In this document: positions 8,103 to 16,523 of the stretch, in pieces
How positions within the stretch are numbered: position 1 is the stretch's first letter
Layout: every line of letters starts with the position of its first letter
The notes under the pieces: model-generated
The model's database searches: none
The model's input: the letters and a program-made list of their open reading frames with translations, nothing else
Told to the model about the DNA's origin: nothing
NCBI GenBank assembly: GCA_000437495.1
Contig: FR897887.1
Span: 18,869 to 45,625 of the forward strand
Direction: 5' to 3'
Length of the DNA stretch: 26,757 nt
From: Prevotella sp. CAG:485
GTDB lineage: Bacteria > Bacteroidota > Bacteroidia > Bacteroidales > Muribaculaceae
Position numbers and translations under genes: made by a program

Positions 8103-11100
8103 TTAGAATGTAGCTATCAGACCGATTGTGTAGCTTACCGGACGCGGGTAAACGTTGTTGTCGATACCGTCGAATACCTCCGGGTCGATACCTTTGTAAC
8201 GGGTGATGACAAACGGATTCTGAACTGCACCATACAGACGGAGCTTCAGCTTGTTGTTGAGAAGATCAGTGAAGGTGTAGCCCAGGGTGATGTTGTCGCA
8301 ACGTACGAAGCCGGCGTTCTCCAGATAGTAATCTGAATAGTACTGCTGTGTGTTGAAGTAATCGTCGCTTACAACAAGATTGCGCAGTGTGGAGTTGGCA
8401 TACAGGTTGCTCTTGTAGGTGCGTTTTGCGCGTACATTATTATAGATGTAGTTGCCGATGGAAGCACGCAGTGAGATACCGAAGTCCCAGTTCTTGTAAG
8501 TAAGAGTATTGCTCCAGCTCATGGTTACCTTCGGGTCCTTGCTGTGTTTGAGCACCAGGTCAGAAGAGTTGATCTGGCCGTCGCCGTTCTGGTCAACGTA
8601 TGCACCCTCAATGGGATGACCGTTCTTGTCGTAAATCTGTTCGTAGAGCAGGAATGAGTAAGCCGGGTGACCTACTTTGTGAGCCTGGCAAGTATTACCG
8701 GTGGCGCCCATGCCGCCCAGCGTTACCATGTAGTTGCGGTCGTTGGAGTTGTTGAGCTTGGTAATTTCGTTCTTGTTCCATGCAATGTTGTAGCTGGTGT
8801 TCCAGGTGAAGTCCTCGGTGTCGATGATGCGGGCACCGATAGTAGCCTCAAGACCAAGGTTGCGCAGTGAACCAACGTTCTGAGTCATCTCGTTGGTGGT
8901 GGCGGCGCCCGGGCTTACGGTTACAGTGCCGAGCAGGTCTTTCGAGTTACGCAGATACCAGTCGAGGGCTACGGTCAGGCGATTGTTCCACCATCCCATG
9001 TCTACACCTACGTTCCAGGTAGTGGTAGTCTCCCACTTCAGATTGGGGTTGTAGCCATTGGGATAATAGGTAAGGGCGTTGAGCGAAGGTGTGCCATAAA
9101 GGCCGGTATAGGGGTTCGGATAGTACGAACCGGTCTGTGAGATAGCATAGGTAGGCATATAGTCAAAGTATCCGCCCACACTCTGCTGACCGGTCTGACC
9201 CCAGCCAAGACGCAGCTTGAATTCGTTCATGTTTTCGCGTACGCTTTCCATGAAGGGCATATTGTTGATCTTCCAAGCTAGAGCAACTGAGGGGAAGAGA
9301 CCCCAGCGGTTGTCTTTGCTGAAACGTGAGGTACCGTCATCACGAAGGGTGAAGGTAAGCAGATAGGTATCCTTGAACGAGTAGTTCAAACGGCCGAAGA
9401 AGCTGATGAGCTGCAGACGACCTGAGTTCCAGAAGTAATAAGGAGCGTCGAGGTATGAGTGGCCTACGCGGTCCACGGTTTCGGGGTTAACGGTGAGCAC
9501 GTCGCCCGTATCGCCGGGGAGCAGGAAGCCCGGAGTGGTGTATACAGTGGCGTTGTTACGTCCGTGGGCGTCGAAACGCTGCCATGAGTAACCGGCCATG
9601 ATGTCGAAGTTGGAGTAGATGCTTTCAACCTCTTTCTTATAGTTGGCATAGAAGTCGAGCAGAGTGTTGCGGCGCAGCTCATAGCTGTAGTAATATGTGC
9701 CGGCACCATCCTTGGCGTTCGAGTTCCAGGCTGTGGGAGAGTTCTGTTTCAGATAGATGTCGTTCTCGGCTTTGCTTACGTCATAACCGAGGTTGAGGTT
9801 CAGGTGCAGGTCGGGCAGGAAGTGCAGAGCGTAGTCAATCTGCAGGTTACCGTTGCTGCGGTAGATGTTGGCGGTGTTGTCTTTGTCGGTAGCGCATGCC
9901 AGCGGGTTCAGAGTACCCTGGTCGTTGAAGTTGTTGCCCGACGTGTTGCAGCTGTAGCCGTTATAGAAATACGGGAATGAGCTGTTGCCGCTCTTTATGT
10001 TTGAGTAAACCGGACGGGTGGGGTCGGCGTCGAGGGCCAGACCAACGCAGCCTTCATCGGTGAATTTGTTGCGGATGTAGTAACCTTTCACGTTGGCGTT
10101 CACCTGCAGCAGACCGTCGAAGAACTTCGGGGTGAGGTTGAAGCCGGCTGTTACACGCTGCATCTGAGAGTTTTTCAGAATACCGTTGTTCATGGTGTAA
10201 GAACCTGAAACGCGATAGGGAAGGAAGCCTGCCTGGCCGCCGATGCTCAGGTTGTATTCATGGCTTACGGAGGTGCGGAGGATTTCGTCCTGCCAGTCGG
10301 TGTTGGCTTTGCCAAGAGCGCCGTAAGCTGCTGATTCAGTTCCGTAGGTGTCCACAATCATCTTGCGGAAAGCGTCACCTGAGAGCACATCCCAGCGTTT
10401 GCGGTCGTGGCTCAGAGTAACGTTAGCCGAGAAGTTCACCTGCGGACGGCCGCTGCGGCCCTTCTTGGTGGTGATGATGATGACGCCGTTCGATGCACGC
10501 GAACCGTAGATGGCCGTTGCGGAAGCATCTTTCAGAATGGTCATTGACTCGATGTTGTCAGGGGCGATCATAGCCAGGGGGTTGGCCATACCGTTAACAC
10601 CGTCGTTGCTCAGGGGCACACCGTCGAGCACGATCAGAGGGTCGTTGGAGGCGTTCAGCGAAGCGCCGCCGCGGATACGGATGTAAGCGCCGCCTTCAGG
10701 CGAACCGCCGGTAGAAGTAACTACCACACCGGGGCTTGCGCCGGTAAGAAGATCCTGTGCCGAGGTGGCGATGTTGGCGTCTACCTCATCGGGCATAACC
10801 AGGTCAACCGAACCGGTGGCGTCTTGATTGCGCACCGAACCGTAACCAATCACAACCACATCCTGAAGCTGAGTGGCGTTCTCGGACATCACAACGTTGA
10901 CGTGAGTACGTCCGTTAAGTGCCTCTTCCACGGGGTTGTAGCCCACGTAGGAGAAGACCAGAGTGGCACCGGGGTTGACGGTAAGCTGGAAGTTGCCGTC
11001 CATGTCGGTGGAGGTGCCGTTAGTGGTGCCCTTCTCCATTACGGACGCACCAATAAGGGCTTCGCCCGTCTGGTCAGTTACCGTACCGGTAACCGTTACC

Positions 11101-11189
11101 TTCTGAGCCAAAGCGGGAAGCGCAAACAACACCAGCATCGCCAGTGTGGCCATTAGCTTCCTTGTCGAATGAAAACAAATGTTCTTCAT
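8103..11189 (-). CDS. SusC/RagA-family TonB-dependent outer-membrane transporter
   Basis: At 1028 residues this has the normal size for the family. A signal peptide (about 1-29, ending in ALAQ) is followed by a carboxypeptidase-regulatory-like domain (30-105; VTGTVTDQTGEALIGASV and VFSYVGYNPVE). Then come a TonB-box region (DVVVIGYG, 110-117), the plug with IRIRGGASLNASNDPLIVLDG, ILKDASATAIYGSRASNGVI and ITTKKG, and a 22-strand-type barrel ending in SYTIGLIATF. It imports oligosaccharides across the outer membrane using TonB energy, together with the SusD lid encoded next. It is first in a four-gene minus-strand operon. Two candidate promoters lie upstream (11244-11272 and 11477-11507). Confidence 0.96.
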   Translation of the reverse strand: MKNICFHSTRKLMATLAMLVLFALPALAQKVTVTGTVTDQTGEALIGASVMEKGTTNGTSTDMDGNFQLTVNPGATLVFSYVGYNPVEEALNGRTHVNVVMSENATQLQDVVVIGYGSVRNQDATGSVDLVMPDEVDANIATSAQDLLTGASPGVVVTSTGGSPEGGAYIRIRGGASLNASNDPLIVLDGVPLSNDGVNGMANPLAMIAPDNIESMTILKDASATAIYGSRASNGVIIITTKKGRSGRPQVNFSANVTLSHDRKRWDVLSGDAFRKMIVDTYGTESAAYGALGKANTDWQDEILRTSVSHEYNLSIGGQAGFLPYRVSGSYTMNNGILKNSQMQRVTAGFNLTPKFFDGLLQVNANVKGYYIRNKFTDEGCVGLALDADPTRPVYSNIKSGNSSFPYFYNGYSCNTSGNNFNDQGTLNPLACATDKDNTANIYRSNGNLQIDYALHFLPDLHLNLNLGYDVSKAENDIYLKQNSPTAWNSNAKDGAGTYYYSYELRRNTLLDFYANYKKEVESIYSNFDIMAGYSWQRFDAHGRNNATVYTTPGFLLPGDTGDVLTVNPETVDRVGHSYLDAPYYFWNSGRLQLISFFGRLNYSFKDTYLLTFTLRDDGTSRFSKDNRWGLFPSVALAWKINNMPFMESVRENMNEFKLRLGWGQTGQQSVGGYFDYMPTYAISQTGSYYPNPYTGLYGTPSLNALTYYPNGYNPNLKWETTTTWNVGVDMGWWNNRLTVALDWYLRNSKDLLGTVTVSPGAATTNEMTQNVGSLRNLGLEATIGARIIDTEDFTWNTSYNIAWNKNEITKLNNSNDRNYMVTLGGMGATGNTCQAHKVGHPAYSFLLYEQIYDKNGHPIEGAYVDQNGDGQINSSDLVLKHSKDPKVTMSWSNTLTYKNWDFGISLRASIGNYIYNNVRAKRTYKSNLYANSTLRNLVVSDDYFNTQQYYSDYYLENAGFVRCDNITLGYTFTDLLNNKLKLRLYGAVQNPFVITRYKGIDPEVFDGIDNNVYPRPVSYTIGLIATF

Positions 11190-11243
11190 GCAAGAATTAA
11201 TTTAGTTTACATTTGTTGGTTAATATTTTATTTTTCTCTCTTG

Positions 11244-11272
11244 CAAATCTAATGAGGACGACACGCGTCAAA
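11244..11272 (-). promoter_or_regulatory. Bacteroidetes-type promoter of the sus-like operon
   Basis: The minus strand has a -7 element TAGATTTG (11244-11251) and TTTG (11269-11272) 17 nt further upstream. Transcription would start near 11237 and leave a leader of about 48 nt before the ATG at 11189. The consensus match is exact; use in the cell is inferred. Confidence 0.6.
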
Positions 11273-11476
11273 CCCAAGTCTTAAACATACATTCCGTTTC
11301 CGTTTTTCATGACACCGTTTGTGGCTTTCGCCATCAATCTAAGGTTACCTTTTCGGAGTTTTTCATCAAGTTTTTACTGTAGCCCTCTGTTTAAAATAAT
11401 GCATAGCACACCCGTTTTTCCGACCCTGAATCGGCGGCTTACCGAGCGATAGACCTATACATTCCCTAAACAGGCG

Positions 11477-11507
11477 CAAAATTAACAATTTTAAATATAT
11501 CAGCAAA
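11477..11507 (-). promoter_or_regulatory. Second candidate promoter upstream of the sus-like operon
   Basis: The minus strand has TAATTTTG (11477-11484) and TTTG (11504-11507) with a 19 nt spacer. If used, the leader before susC would be about 280 nt, long enough for regulatory structure. The match equals that of the proximal promoter, so either or both may act. Confidence 0.42.
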
Positions 11508-11514
11508 GCATCCG

Positions 11515-11562
11515 TATTCGATTAACCAATGTTAATTAACAGTTTTAACACAATTAACCGCC
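11515..11562. promoter_or_regulatory. TTAAC-rich palindromic cluster upstream of the sus-like promoters
   Basis: TTAAC or its complement occurs repeatedly here, including the perfect palindrome GTTAATTAAC (11531-11540) and flanking ATTAACC copies (11521-11527 and 11553-11559). It sits just upstream of the distal promoter, where an activator could bind. The rest of the 563 bp gap (11190-11752) shows no gene: 11273-11476 is leader-like sequence, and 11563-11752 holds only a small GCCGC-TTTT-GCGGC hairpin (11579-11592). Confidence 0.3.
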
Positions 11563-11752
11563 CTATTCTGCACAACTGCCGCTTTTGCGGCTCTTCACCA
11601 CCGCTTCCTCTTGTCGCCCAAATACGTCGGTAAGGCGCGTGGCGTGTATAAGCAGTAGCCACGCACATCGTCATCAGGGTGGCAAGAAGCCGGGCAAAGT
11701 GGCCGAAAAAGCCTGAGATAAGCGGTGTTCAGGCCGGTAGACTCCGGTGCCC

Positions 11753-12937
11753 TCAGAAGGCGGAGAGCACGCGGCGGCGGATGGCGTAGAGGTTTACGCC
11801 CGTGGTGATGAGGCTGAGCACCAGTCCGGCGGCAAGCGGAAGCCACACGGGAGCGCCGCCCCCTATGGCGGTTACCGAGTCGATGTATATGCTGCGCAGC
11901 AGAAAGCCGGCGCCCACTGCCATGGCGAAGGTTACTGCCGAGGTCAGCAACACCACCTGCCGGTAAGGCTTACCCACCTCGGCAACGCGGTAGCCCAACT
12001 GAAGCAGCGAATGCAGCTTGGGACGGTTCTTCTGCATCAGCAGCGAGATGCTCAGGAACAGCACGAAGAAGCTGAGCAGGGTAATCACCACTCCCACAGC
12101 CAGAATGACGCCGGTGGCCACGTTGAGCAGGAAGCTGGCGCGCGAGGCCGATTTGTCGCCGCCTATCTCCCACCCTTTCTCTTCCATATAGTCGGTGATG
12201 GCCACGTCGCCGGGTGAATTAGTGTCGATGATGATGCGCGACGGCTCACGTTTTGTGCCGCTGCCGTAAACCTTGTTGGCCCAGTCCATAAACTCCTGTG
12301 GCACCAGGATGGTGTTCAAGCGCGACGAGAAGCCCACAATGCGTGCGTTTATATGCATCGACTGCAGCGGATTGGCGTTTGAGGTGATGTAAAGGCGCAG
12401 AGGCACGGAGCTTATCATGCTCTCGTTCACCTGCGGCAGACCGGCCGACGTGGCAAACCCGAAGTTATAGAGTGCCAGATAGTCGCGACTCATTATTATA
12501 GGCACGGTTTTATCGCCGGGTTCAAAGCCCCATCCTGCCCCTTTCACGTCCACATACTCGTCGGGCAGCGACTCAAAAAAGAGGAAGGTGTTGAGACCGC
12601 GGTTCTGCCCGGGAGCCGTTATGCTTGCGGCCACGCGGAAATCGGCCGTGGTGAAGGGCGACAGCGACCTCACCCACGGCTGTTGTTGCAGGTCTTTGAC
12701 CTCGTCGGAGGTAAAGGCTGTGGACGTGCCAAGGGTATTTTCCAGCGACACTTTTTTGTTTATCACCACATAGTCTTTCTTCATGAAAGAGTCTTCGGTG
12801 TTCCAGATTGGGCGGGCGTCGAGATATACCATCAGCCCGGCCACCACAATGGTCAGACCCACAAAATTGGCCAGAGCAAAGCCTATGGTCTGGGTCAGCG
12901 ACAGGTTATGGCGCAGGAGTTTGCTTACAGGATTCAT
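11753..12937 (-). CDS. ABC transporter permease, FtsX/MacB-like topology
   Basis: The product is 394 residues with one transmembrane helix near the N-terminus (about 17-39), a large extracytoplasmic region (about 40-265), and then three helices (about 268-302, 325-345 and 355-385). This matches the MacB/LolC/FtsX permease plan, which performs mechanical work on periplasmic or outer-membrane clients rather than classic substrate import. Its ATG overlaps the stop of the ATPase gene by 4 bp (ATGA), so the two are translationally coupled and should form one complex. It is the last gene in the four-gene operon that starts with two lipoproteins. The client is unknown. Confidence 0.8.
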   Translation of the reverse strand: MNPVSKLLRHNLSLTQTIGFALANFVGLTIVVAGLMVYLDARPIWNTEDSFMKKDYVVINKKVSLENTLGTSTAFTSDEVKDLQQQPWVRSLSPFTTADFRVAASITAPGQNRGLNTFLFFESLPDEYVDVKGAGWGFEPGDKTVPIIMSRDYLALYNFGFATSAGLPQVNESMISSVPLRLYITSNANPLQSMHINARIVGFSSRLNTILVPQEFMDWANKVYGSGTKREPSRIIIDTNSPGDVAITDYMEEKGWEIGGDKSASRASFLLNVATGVILAVGVVITLLSFFVLFLSISLLMQKNRPKLHSLLQLGYRVAEVGKPYRQVVLLTSAVTFAMAVGAGFLLRSIYIDSVTAIGGGAPVWLPLAAGLVLSLITTGVNLYAIRRRVLSAF

Positions 12938-13602
12938 AATTCAAGCATAATAGGTTGCGGAATGGCCAGATGATTACCCACCGAGGTAGCCACCACGGCA
13001 GCACCCTGGCGCAGAGCCTCGTCGAGAATCATCTTGGCGGCCAGCCGGTTGTTTTCGGCATCGAGGTGGCTTACCGGCTCATCGAGCATAATAAAATCGA
13101 ACGGTTGACAGAGCGAGCGGATAATGCCCACGCGCTGTTGCTGCCCAATCGACATTTTCCCCACGGGGAAATCGCGCCGGTCGGCAATGCCCAACTGTTC
13201 CATCCATTCCTCCACACGCTTCGGAGGGGTAAAGTCGGTGAGGCGTCGTTTCAGCTCAATGTTCTGCCATGCAGAGAGTTCGGGAAAAAGGTCCAATTCC
13301 TGGGGCAGATAGGCCAGAGCGGTACGCCGCAGCGCCAGCCAGTGGTCAATGTTGAAGTCGGCCACGTTCTGATTGTCAAACAGAATCGTGCCGCTGTAAT
13401 CGCGCCGCGAGCCGTAGATATAAGCGCACATCGACGATTTGCCGGTGCCGCTGGCGGCTGCTATTATATACGTGTTGCCGCGTTCCAGCTTCACGTCCTG
13501 CTCCCAAATCTGCGAATGGCGCTTCGGTGTGCCCGCAAAGACTGCCGGCAGCGTGTGGCGCAGTTCTATTGAGCTGATATGCAGGGGATGTTTTTCCATC
13601 AC
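12934..13602 (-). CDS. ABC transporter ATP-binding protein with divergent motifs
   Basis: The product is 222 residues, the size of LolD/MacB-type ATPases. Visible motifs: a Walker A region AASGTGKSS (about 49-57), where the usual first Gly is Ala but Lys55 is present; Q-loop Gln101 in AYLPQELDLFPELS; signature SIGQQQR (151-157) in place of LSGGQ; Walker B FIMLDEP (170-176) with Asp174 and Glu175; and D-loop SHLD (178-181). The usual switch His after the last core strand appears replaced: the segment reads VVATSVGN (203-210), with Ser207 where His is normal. It overlaps the permease start by 4 bp and follows the second lipoprotein gene after 20 bp. It should power the permease, perhaps with altered ATPase kinetics. 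Confidence 0.88.
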   Translation of the reverse strand: MMEKHPLHISSIELRHTLPAVFAGTPKRHSQIWEQDVKLERGNTYIIAAASGTGKSSMCAYIYGSRRDYSGTILFDNQNVADFNIDHWLALRRTALAYLPQELDLFPELSAWQNIELKRRLTDFTPPKRVEEWMEQLGIADRRDFPVGKMSIGQQQRVGIIRSLCQPFDFIMLDEPVSHLDAENNRLAAKMILDEALRQGAAVVATSVGNHLAIPQPIMLEL

Positions 13603-13622
13603 AATGCTTGAAATTTGAAACC

Positions 13623-15008
13623 TTATCGAGTTATTTTACCTGATTTTTTCGCCTGCCACTCCCCTCTTATCACCATATTCTGCAACATAGGGCTTAAGAG
13701 CATCAACAGGATGTTTTCTTCCGAGCCGGTGTATATTCTCACATTCATCTCCAAGTGTTGGTCGTCATCGTCGGCTTTCACGGCCATTGTCAGTCCGCCG
13801 GAGTGCATATACATGAGCGGGAACTGCCTGTCGAGAGCCTGCGGCGACAGAGCCATGCCGAAGAGGGCGCCGTTCAGGTCATCTATGTGAGGCCATACAG
13901 CACCTTGTGCCACTTGTGCAGGCTGTCGGCCTATAAACAGCTGATTGCCGACCACATTCACCGGAAGGCTCTGAGGCAATGCTGCCGTCAGGGTATGGCT
14001 CAATGTTGTGGTGTCAGCGCCGGGGAGCAGTGTGGCAGTTACGGTCATGGCCGGCATGCCTGTGGAGTCGATAGCCATTGTGTTGACGGCTATGGCAAAG
14101 GTGCCGGCAAAGACGTCTGCGGCGTTCTGCGTCAGTGCCGACGGCATGGCTGCCGCTATCTGCTGCAGAGTGGCTTTCTGCAACCCTATGGCGGTAACTT
14201 TCTCGGCGTCGGGAAGCAGGGTCAGCAGGGCATTGCGGTCAATGACGGCGAGTGTGCCGGGGTTGCGCACCGGCTGAAATTGCTGATTGAGGAATTCTCC
14301 GTCCAGCTCAAGCTCATCGTCATCCACATCACCTTTCAGGCACAGATAACCGGCTTCTCCCAATATCTGCCGGGCAATCTGAGTCGCCACGGGCGAGTTG
14401 CCTGCCATGGCGGTCAGAGCGTCGCATTTTGTCAGCATTGCAAAACCGTCGTCGGCATCGTCAGCCAACATATCCGCCGCTTTCCGAGGCAACGCGTCAT
14501 CACCTTTCAAGCGCGAGAGTTCATACACTTTACTTGCATCTGCATCCGACACCCAGAAGCGGTCGCCGATTATCGTCACCGGGCCGCAGACCTGTCTGTC
14601 GCCCTGATTGCTGAACTGCCTTCCTGTTCTGCTTTCAACCATCTGCATAAAGGCATCTTTGTCGGCCACGAAGCCTGTGATGAAGGTGTGGCTCTCCACG
14701 CGGAACATCACCACTGCCGAAAGCCTTATGGCGCCGCTCTTCAGCAACTGCAGCAAAGCAGCATCAGCCTGCGGCTCAATGGCGGCATAACGCTGCGGCA
14801 GGGTGAGGCGGTTTGCGTCCACGGTGAGACGGAATTCCTTTGCCAGAGCCTCAATGTTGACACACACCACCGTTTCGGCCTCGGCGGGCACGTTGCGCAA
14901 CAGCCTCCGCATATCGCGCCCTTCCGAGCACCCCATAAGCAGAAGCACCGCTGCCAGCAGAGCAGGCAGCAGCGCATTTCTGTAACTATTGTTTCCTGTC
15001 AGGAACAT
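13623..15008 (-). CDS. DUF4836-like envelope lipoprotein, second of two paralogues
   Basis: This 461-residue protein has a lipobox LMGC at Cys27, so it should be exported and lipidated. After it comes VPAEAETVVCVNIEALAKEF, the same opening as its upstream neighbour (VPADADGVVVINYEKIVEDL). The paralogues also share SGAIRLSAVVMF, FITGFVADKDAFMQMVE, GDRFWVSDADASK and a C-terminal EMNVRIYTGSEEN segment. The pattern fits a Bacteroidetes family I recall as DUF4836, whose function is unknown. The start is 3 bp after the stop of the upstream paralogue, and the ABC ATPase follows after 20 bp. The lipoprotein and ABC system probably work together, though this is inference from gene order. Confidence 0.82.
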   Translation of the reverse strand: MFLTGNNSYRNALLPALLAAVLLLMGCSEGRDMRRLLRNVPAEAETVVCVNIEALAKEFRLTVDANRLTLPQRYAAIEPQADAALLQLLKSGAIRLSAVVMFRVESHTFITGFVADKDAFMQMVESRTGRQFSNQGDRQVCGPVTIIGDRFWVSDADASKVYELSRLKGDDALPRKAADMLADDADDGFAMLTKCDALTAMAGNSPVATQIARQILGEAGYLCLKGDVDDDELELDGEFLNQQFQPVRNPGTLAVIDRNALLTLLPDAEKVTAIGLQKATLQQIAAAMPSALTQNAADVFAGTFAIAVNTMAIDSTGMPAMTVTATLLPGADTTTLSHTLTAALPQSLPVNVVGNQLFIGRQPAQVAQGAVWPHIDDLNGALFGMALSPQALDRQFPLMYMHSGGLTMAVKADDDDQHLEMNVRIYTGSEENILLMLLSPMLQNMVIRGEWQAKKSGKITR

Positions 15009-15011
15009 GTC

Positions 15012-16364
15012 TTAGAGTCTGTTCTCTTTCTTTGCCGCATTCAGAAGGCTTACCAGAGTACTCAGAGAATTTTTGTCGGAACCGGTGAGTATGCGCATTT
15101 CCATCTTAAACGAGTCGCCGTCGGGACGCAGGGTCAGCGATGCTCCGGTGAAGGGTATGGTGTTGCTGGGCAGATACGATTTCACCACTCCGGGAGCTAC
15201 CACATAGCCGAAGTACGCACCTTCCAAGTCTTTGAGGCAGGCACCCGCTTTGGCTTCCTTGCCGGTGAACGAGGCTGTGCGCAGCAACAGGGTCGAACCC
15301 TTAACCGATACGTTGACAGCATTCTGTGTCATGGAGGTAACAGTCTGTCCCAGAGCCATGGCGTCGTCTCCCTCAGCCATCTTCACGGCCATCATCATGG
15401 GCATCATGGAGGCATTGCCCTCAGGTCTTACCTGAATACCAAGAGCCATTGTGCCGTCGATTTTCTCTATTTGGGGCACCTTCAGACCACCGTATGCGTT
15501 CATCAGAGAGCCGAGAGCGTTGGCCAGCTCAGGCTTGATGCCGCAGGCCGCAATCATGTCGAAATCGCCTGTGAGGCAGTTGATTGTGCCCATGTTGATT
15601 TTATCGAAGTATTTCGACAATGCTTTGCCGTCCACGGGAGCGCCCTTGGCGTCAACGGCGCACATAGTGGCCAGAATCTCACCCTTGTTGAAGCTGCAGT
15701 CGAAAGCCAGATGCTCAACAGCGCCAAGCACCATGGCCATCTGAGCCGGATTCAAGCCGCTGTTCGATTCGGCCAGTTCGGTAAGCACATCCATGGTGAC
15801 GATGCCCGAGAGGTCGCAGTTGTCTTTTTTCAGCATCGACGATACCTCTTTGCTGAGGATGGAAGCATCTTTGTCCTGCTCCATGAATTTGGCCAGATTC
15901 TTTTCAGCATCCGTGTCGCAAATCCAGAAACGGTCGTTTACAACGGCTATTGAGGCACCACCGTCGGTGAGTATGCTGAAGGAGCCGTTCTTTTGGAAGG
16001 TGCTGTTGCTTTCCTTCTCCACAAAGCTCATGAAGGCATCGGCATCAGCCACGAAACCTGTGAGATAGAACTGTCCGTCCTCATAGAAGAAGGCCATGGG
16101 CGCCAGTTTCAAGGCGCCGCTCGACAGAAGCTTGGATACGGCGGGTTCACTCTCAAACAGGGTTTTCAGCTGATTGCTGAATTGCACCTTGTCGCCGTCA
16201 GTTTTCAGATTCAGGTCTTCAACTATCTTCTCATAGTTGATAACAACCACTCCATCGGCGTCAGCCGGCACAGTGCAGAGGAGTTTGTCTGTATTGTTGT
16301 CTGAGCAGGAGGCAAGACCCAATATCAGCGCTACGATTGCTGTTAGTGTCAGTATTTTTTTCAT
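15012..16364 (-). CDS. DUF4836-like envelope lipoprotein, first of two paralogues
   Basis: The product is 450 residues when started at MKKILTLTAI (16364). The frame is open to 16400, but those codons overlap the promoter -7 element at 16383-16390. The signal ends at the lipobox LASC (Cys20), followed by SDNNTDK. The mature protein has the same order of conserved segments as its downstream paralogue: VPADADGVVVINYEKI, ALKLAPMAFFYEDGQFYLTGFVADADAF (described from about 110 on), NDRFWICDTDAEK, and MEMRILTGSDKNSLSTLVS at the end. It is less diverged and more Lys-rich than the paralogue, which suggests duplication followed by change. It leads a four-gene operon with an ABC ATPase and permease. No function is established. 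Confidence 0.84.
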   Translation of the reverse strand: MKKILTLTAIVALILGLASCSDNNTDKLLCTVPADADGVVVINYEKIVEDLNLKTDGDKVQFSNQLKTLFESEPAVSKLLSSGALKLAPMAFFYEDGQFYLTGFVADADAFMSFVEKESNSTFQKNGSFSILTDGGASIAVVNDRFWICDTDAEKNLAKFMEQDKDASILSKEVSSMLKKDNCDLSGIVTMDVLTELAESNSGLNPAQMAMVLGAVEHLAFDCSFNKGEILATMCAVDAKGAPVDGKALSKYFDKINMGTINCLTGDFDMIAACGIKPELANALGSLMNAYGGLKVPQIEKIDGTMALGIQVRPEGNASMMPMMMAVKMAEGDDAMALGQTVTSMTQNAVNVSVKGSTLLLRTASFTGKEAKAGACLKDLEGAYFGYVVAPGVVKSYLPSNTIPFTGASLTLRPDGDSFKMEMRILTGSDKNSLSTLVSLLNAAKKENRL

Positions 16365-16382
16365 ATAGGTTGGAGTTTTGCG

Positions 16383-16414
16383 CAAAGTTAACACAATCAC
16401 GACACATTCACAAA
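16383..16414 (-). promoter_or_regulatory. Promoter of the lipoprotein/ABC operon
   Basis: The minus strand reads TAACTTTG at 16383-16390 and TTTG at 16411-16414, with a 20 nt spacer. Transcription would start near 16376, only about a dozen bases before the ATG at 16364. Both elements match the Bacteroidetes consensus. Confidence 0.62.
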
Positions 16415-16485
16415 TATCTGCGCAAAAAAATTACAAGATTGAAAGTTACGCGGATGAAGCATCAGCACCGGTGGATAAAAATGCA

Positions 16486-16517
16486 TTTGCACGGGTGGAT
16501 AAAATTGTGTAGCTTCG
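16486..16517 (+). promoter_or_regulatory. Plus-strand promoter candidate for a small RNA
   Basis: TTTG (16486-16489) is followed after 20 nt by TAGCTTCG (16510-16517), one base off TAnnTTTG. It overlaps two direct copies of GGTGGATAAAA (16470-16480 and 16494-16504, 24 bp apart), which could be operator half-sites. No protein gene follows on this strand before a terminator-like hairpin at 16589. Confidence 0.45.
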
Positions 16518-16523
16518 CACTTG

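Noticed and set aside
11579..11592. GCCGC-TTTT-GCGGC hairpin as a terminator for the ABC operon
   Set aside because: There is no T-run on either side and it lies 160 bp beyond the permease stop. It is kept only as a minor structure.
13755..15953. A 732-codon plus-strand open frame opposite the two lipoprotein genes
   Set aside because: It is rich in His, Gln and Cys, spans two well-supported genes with lipoboxes and shared motifs, and has no recognisable domain. It is a mirror frame of GC-rich coding DNA.
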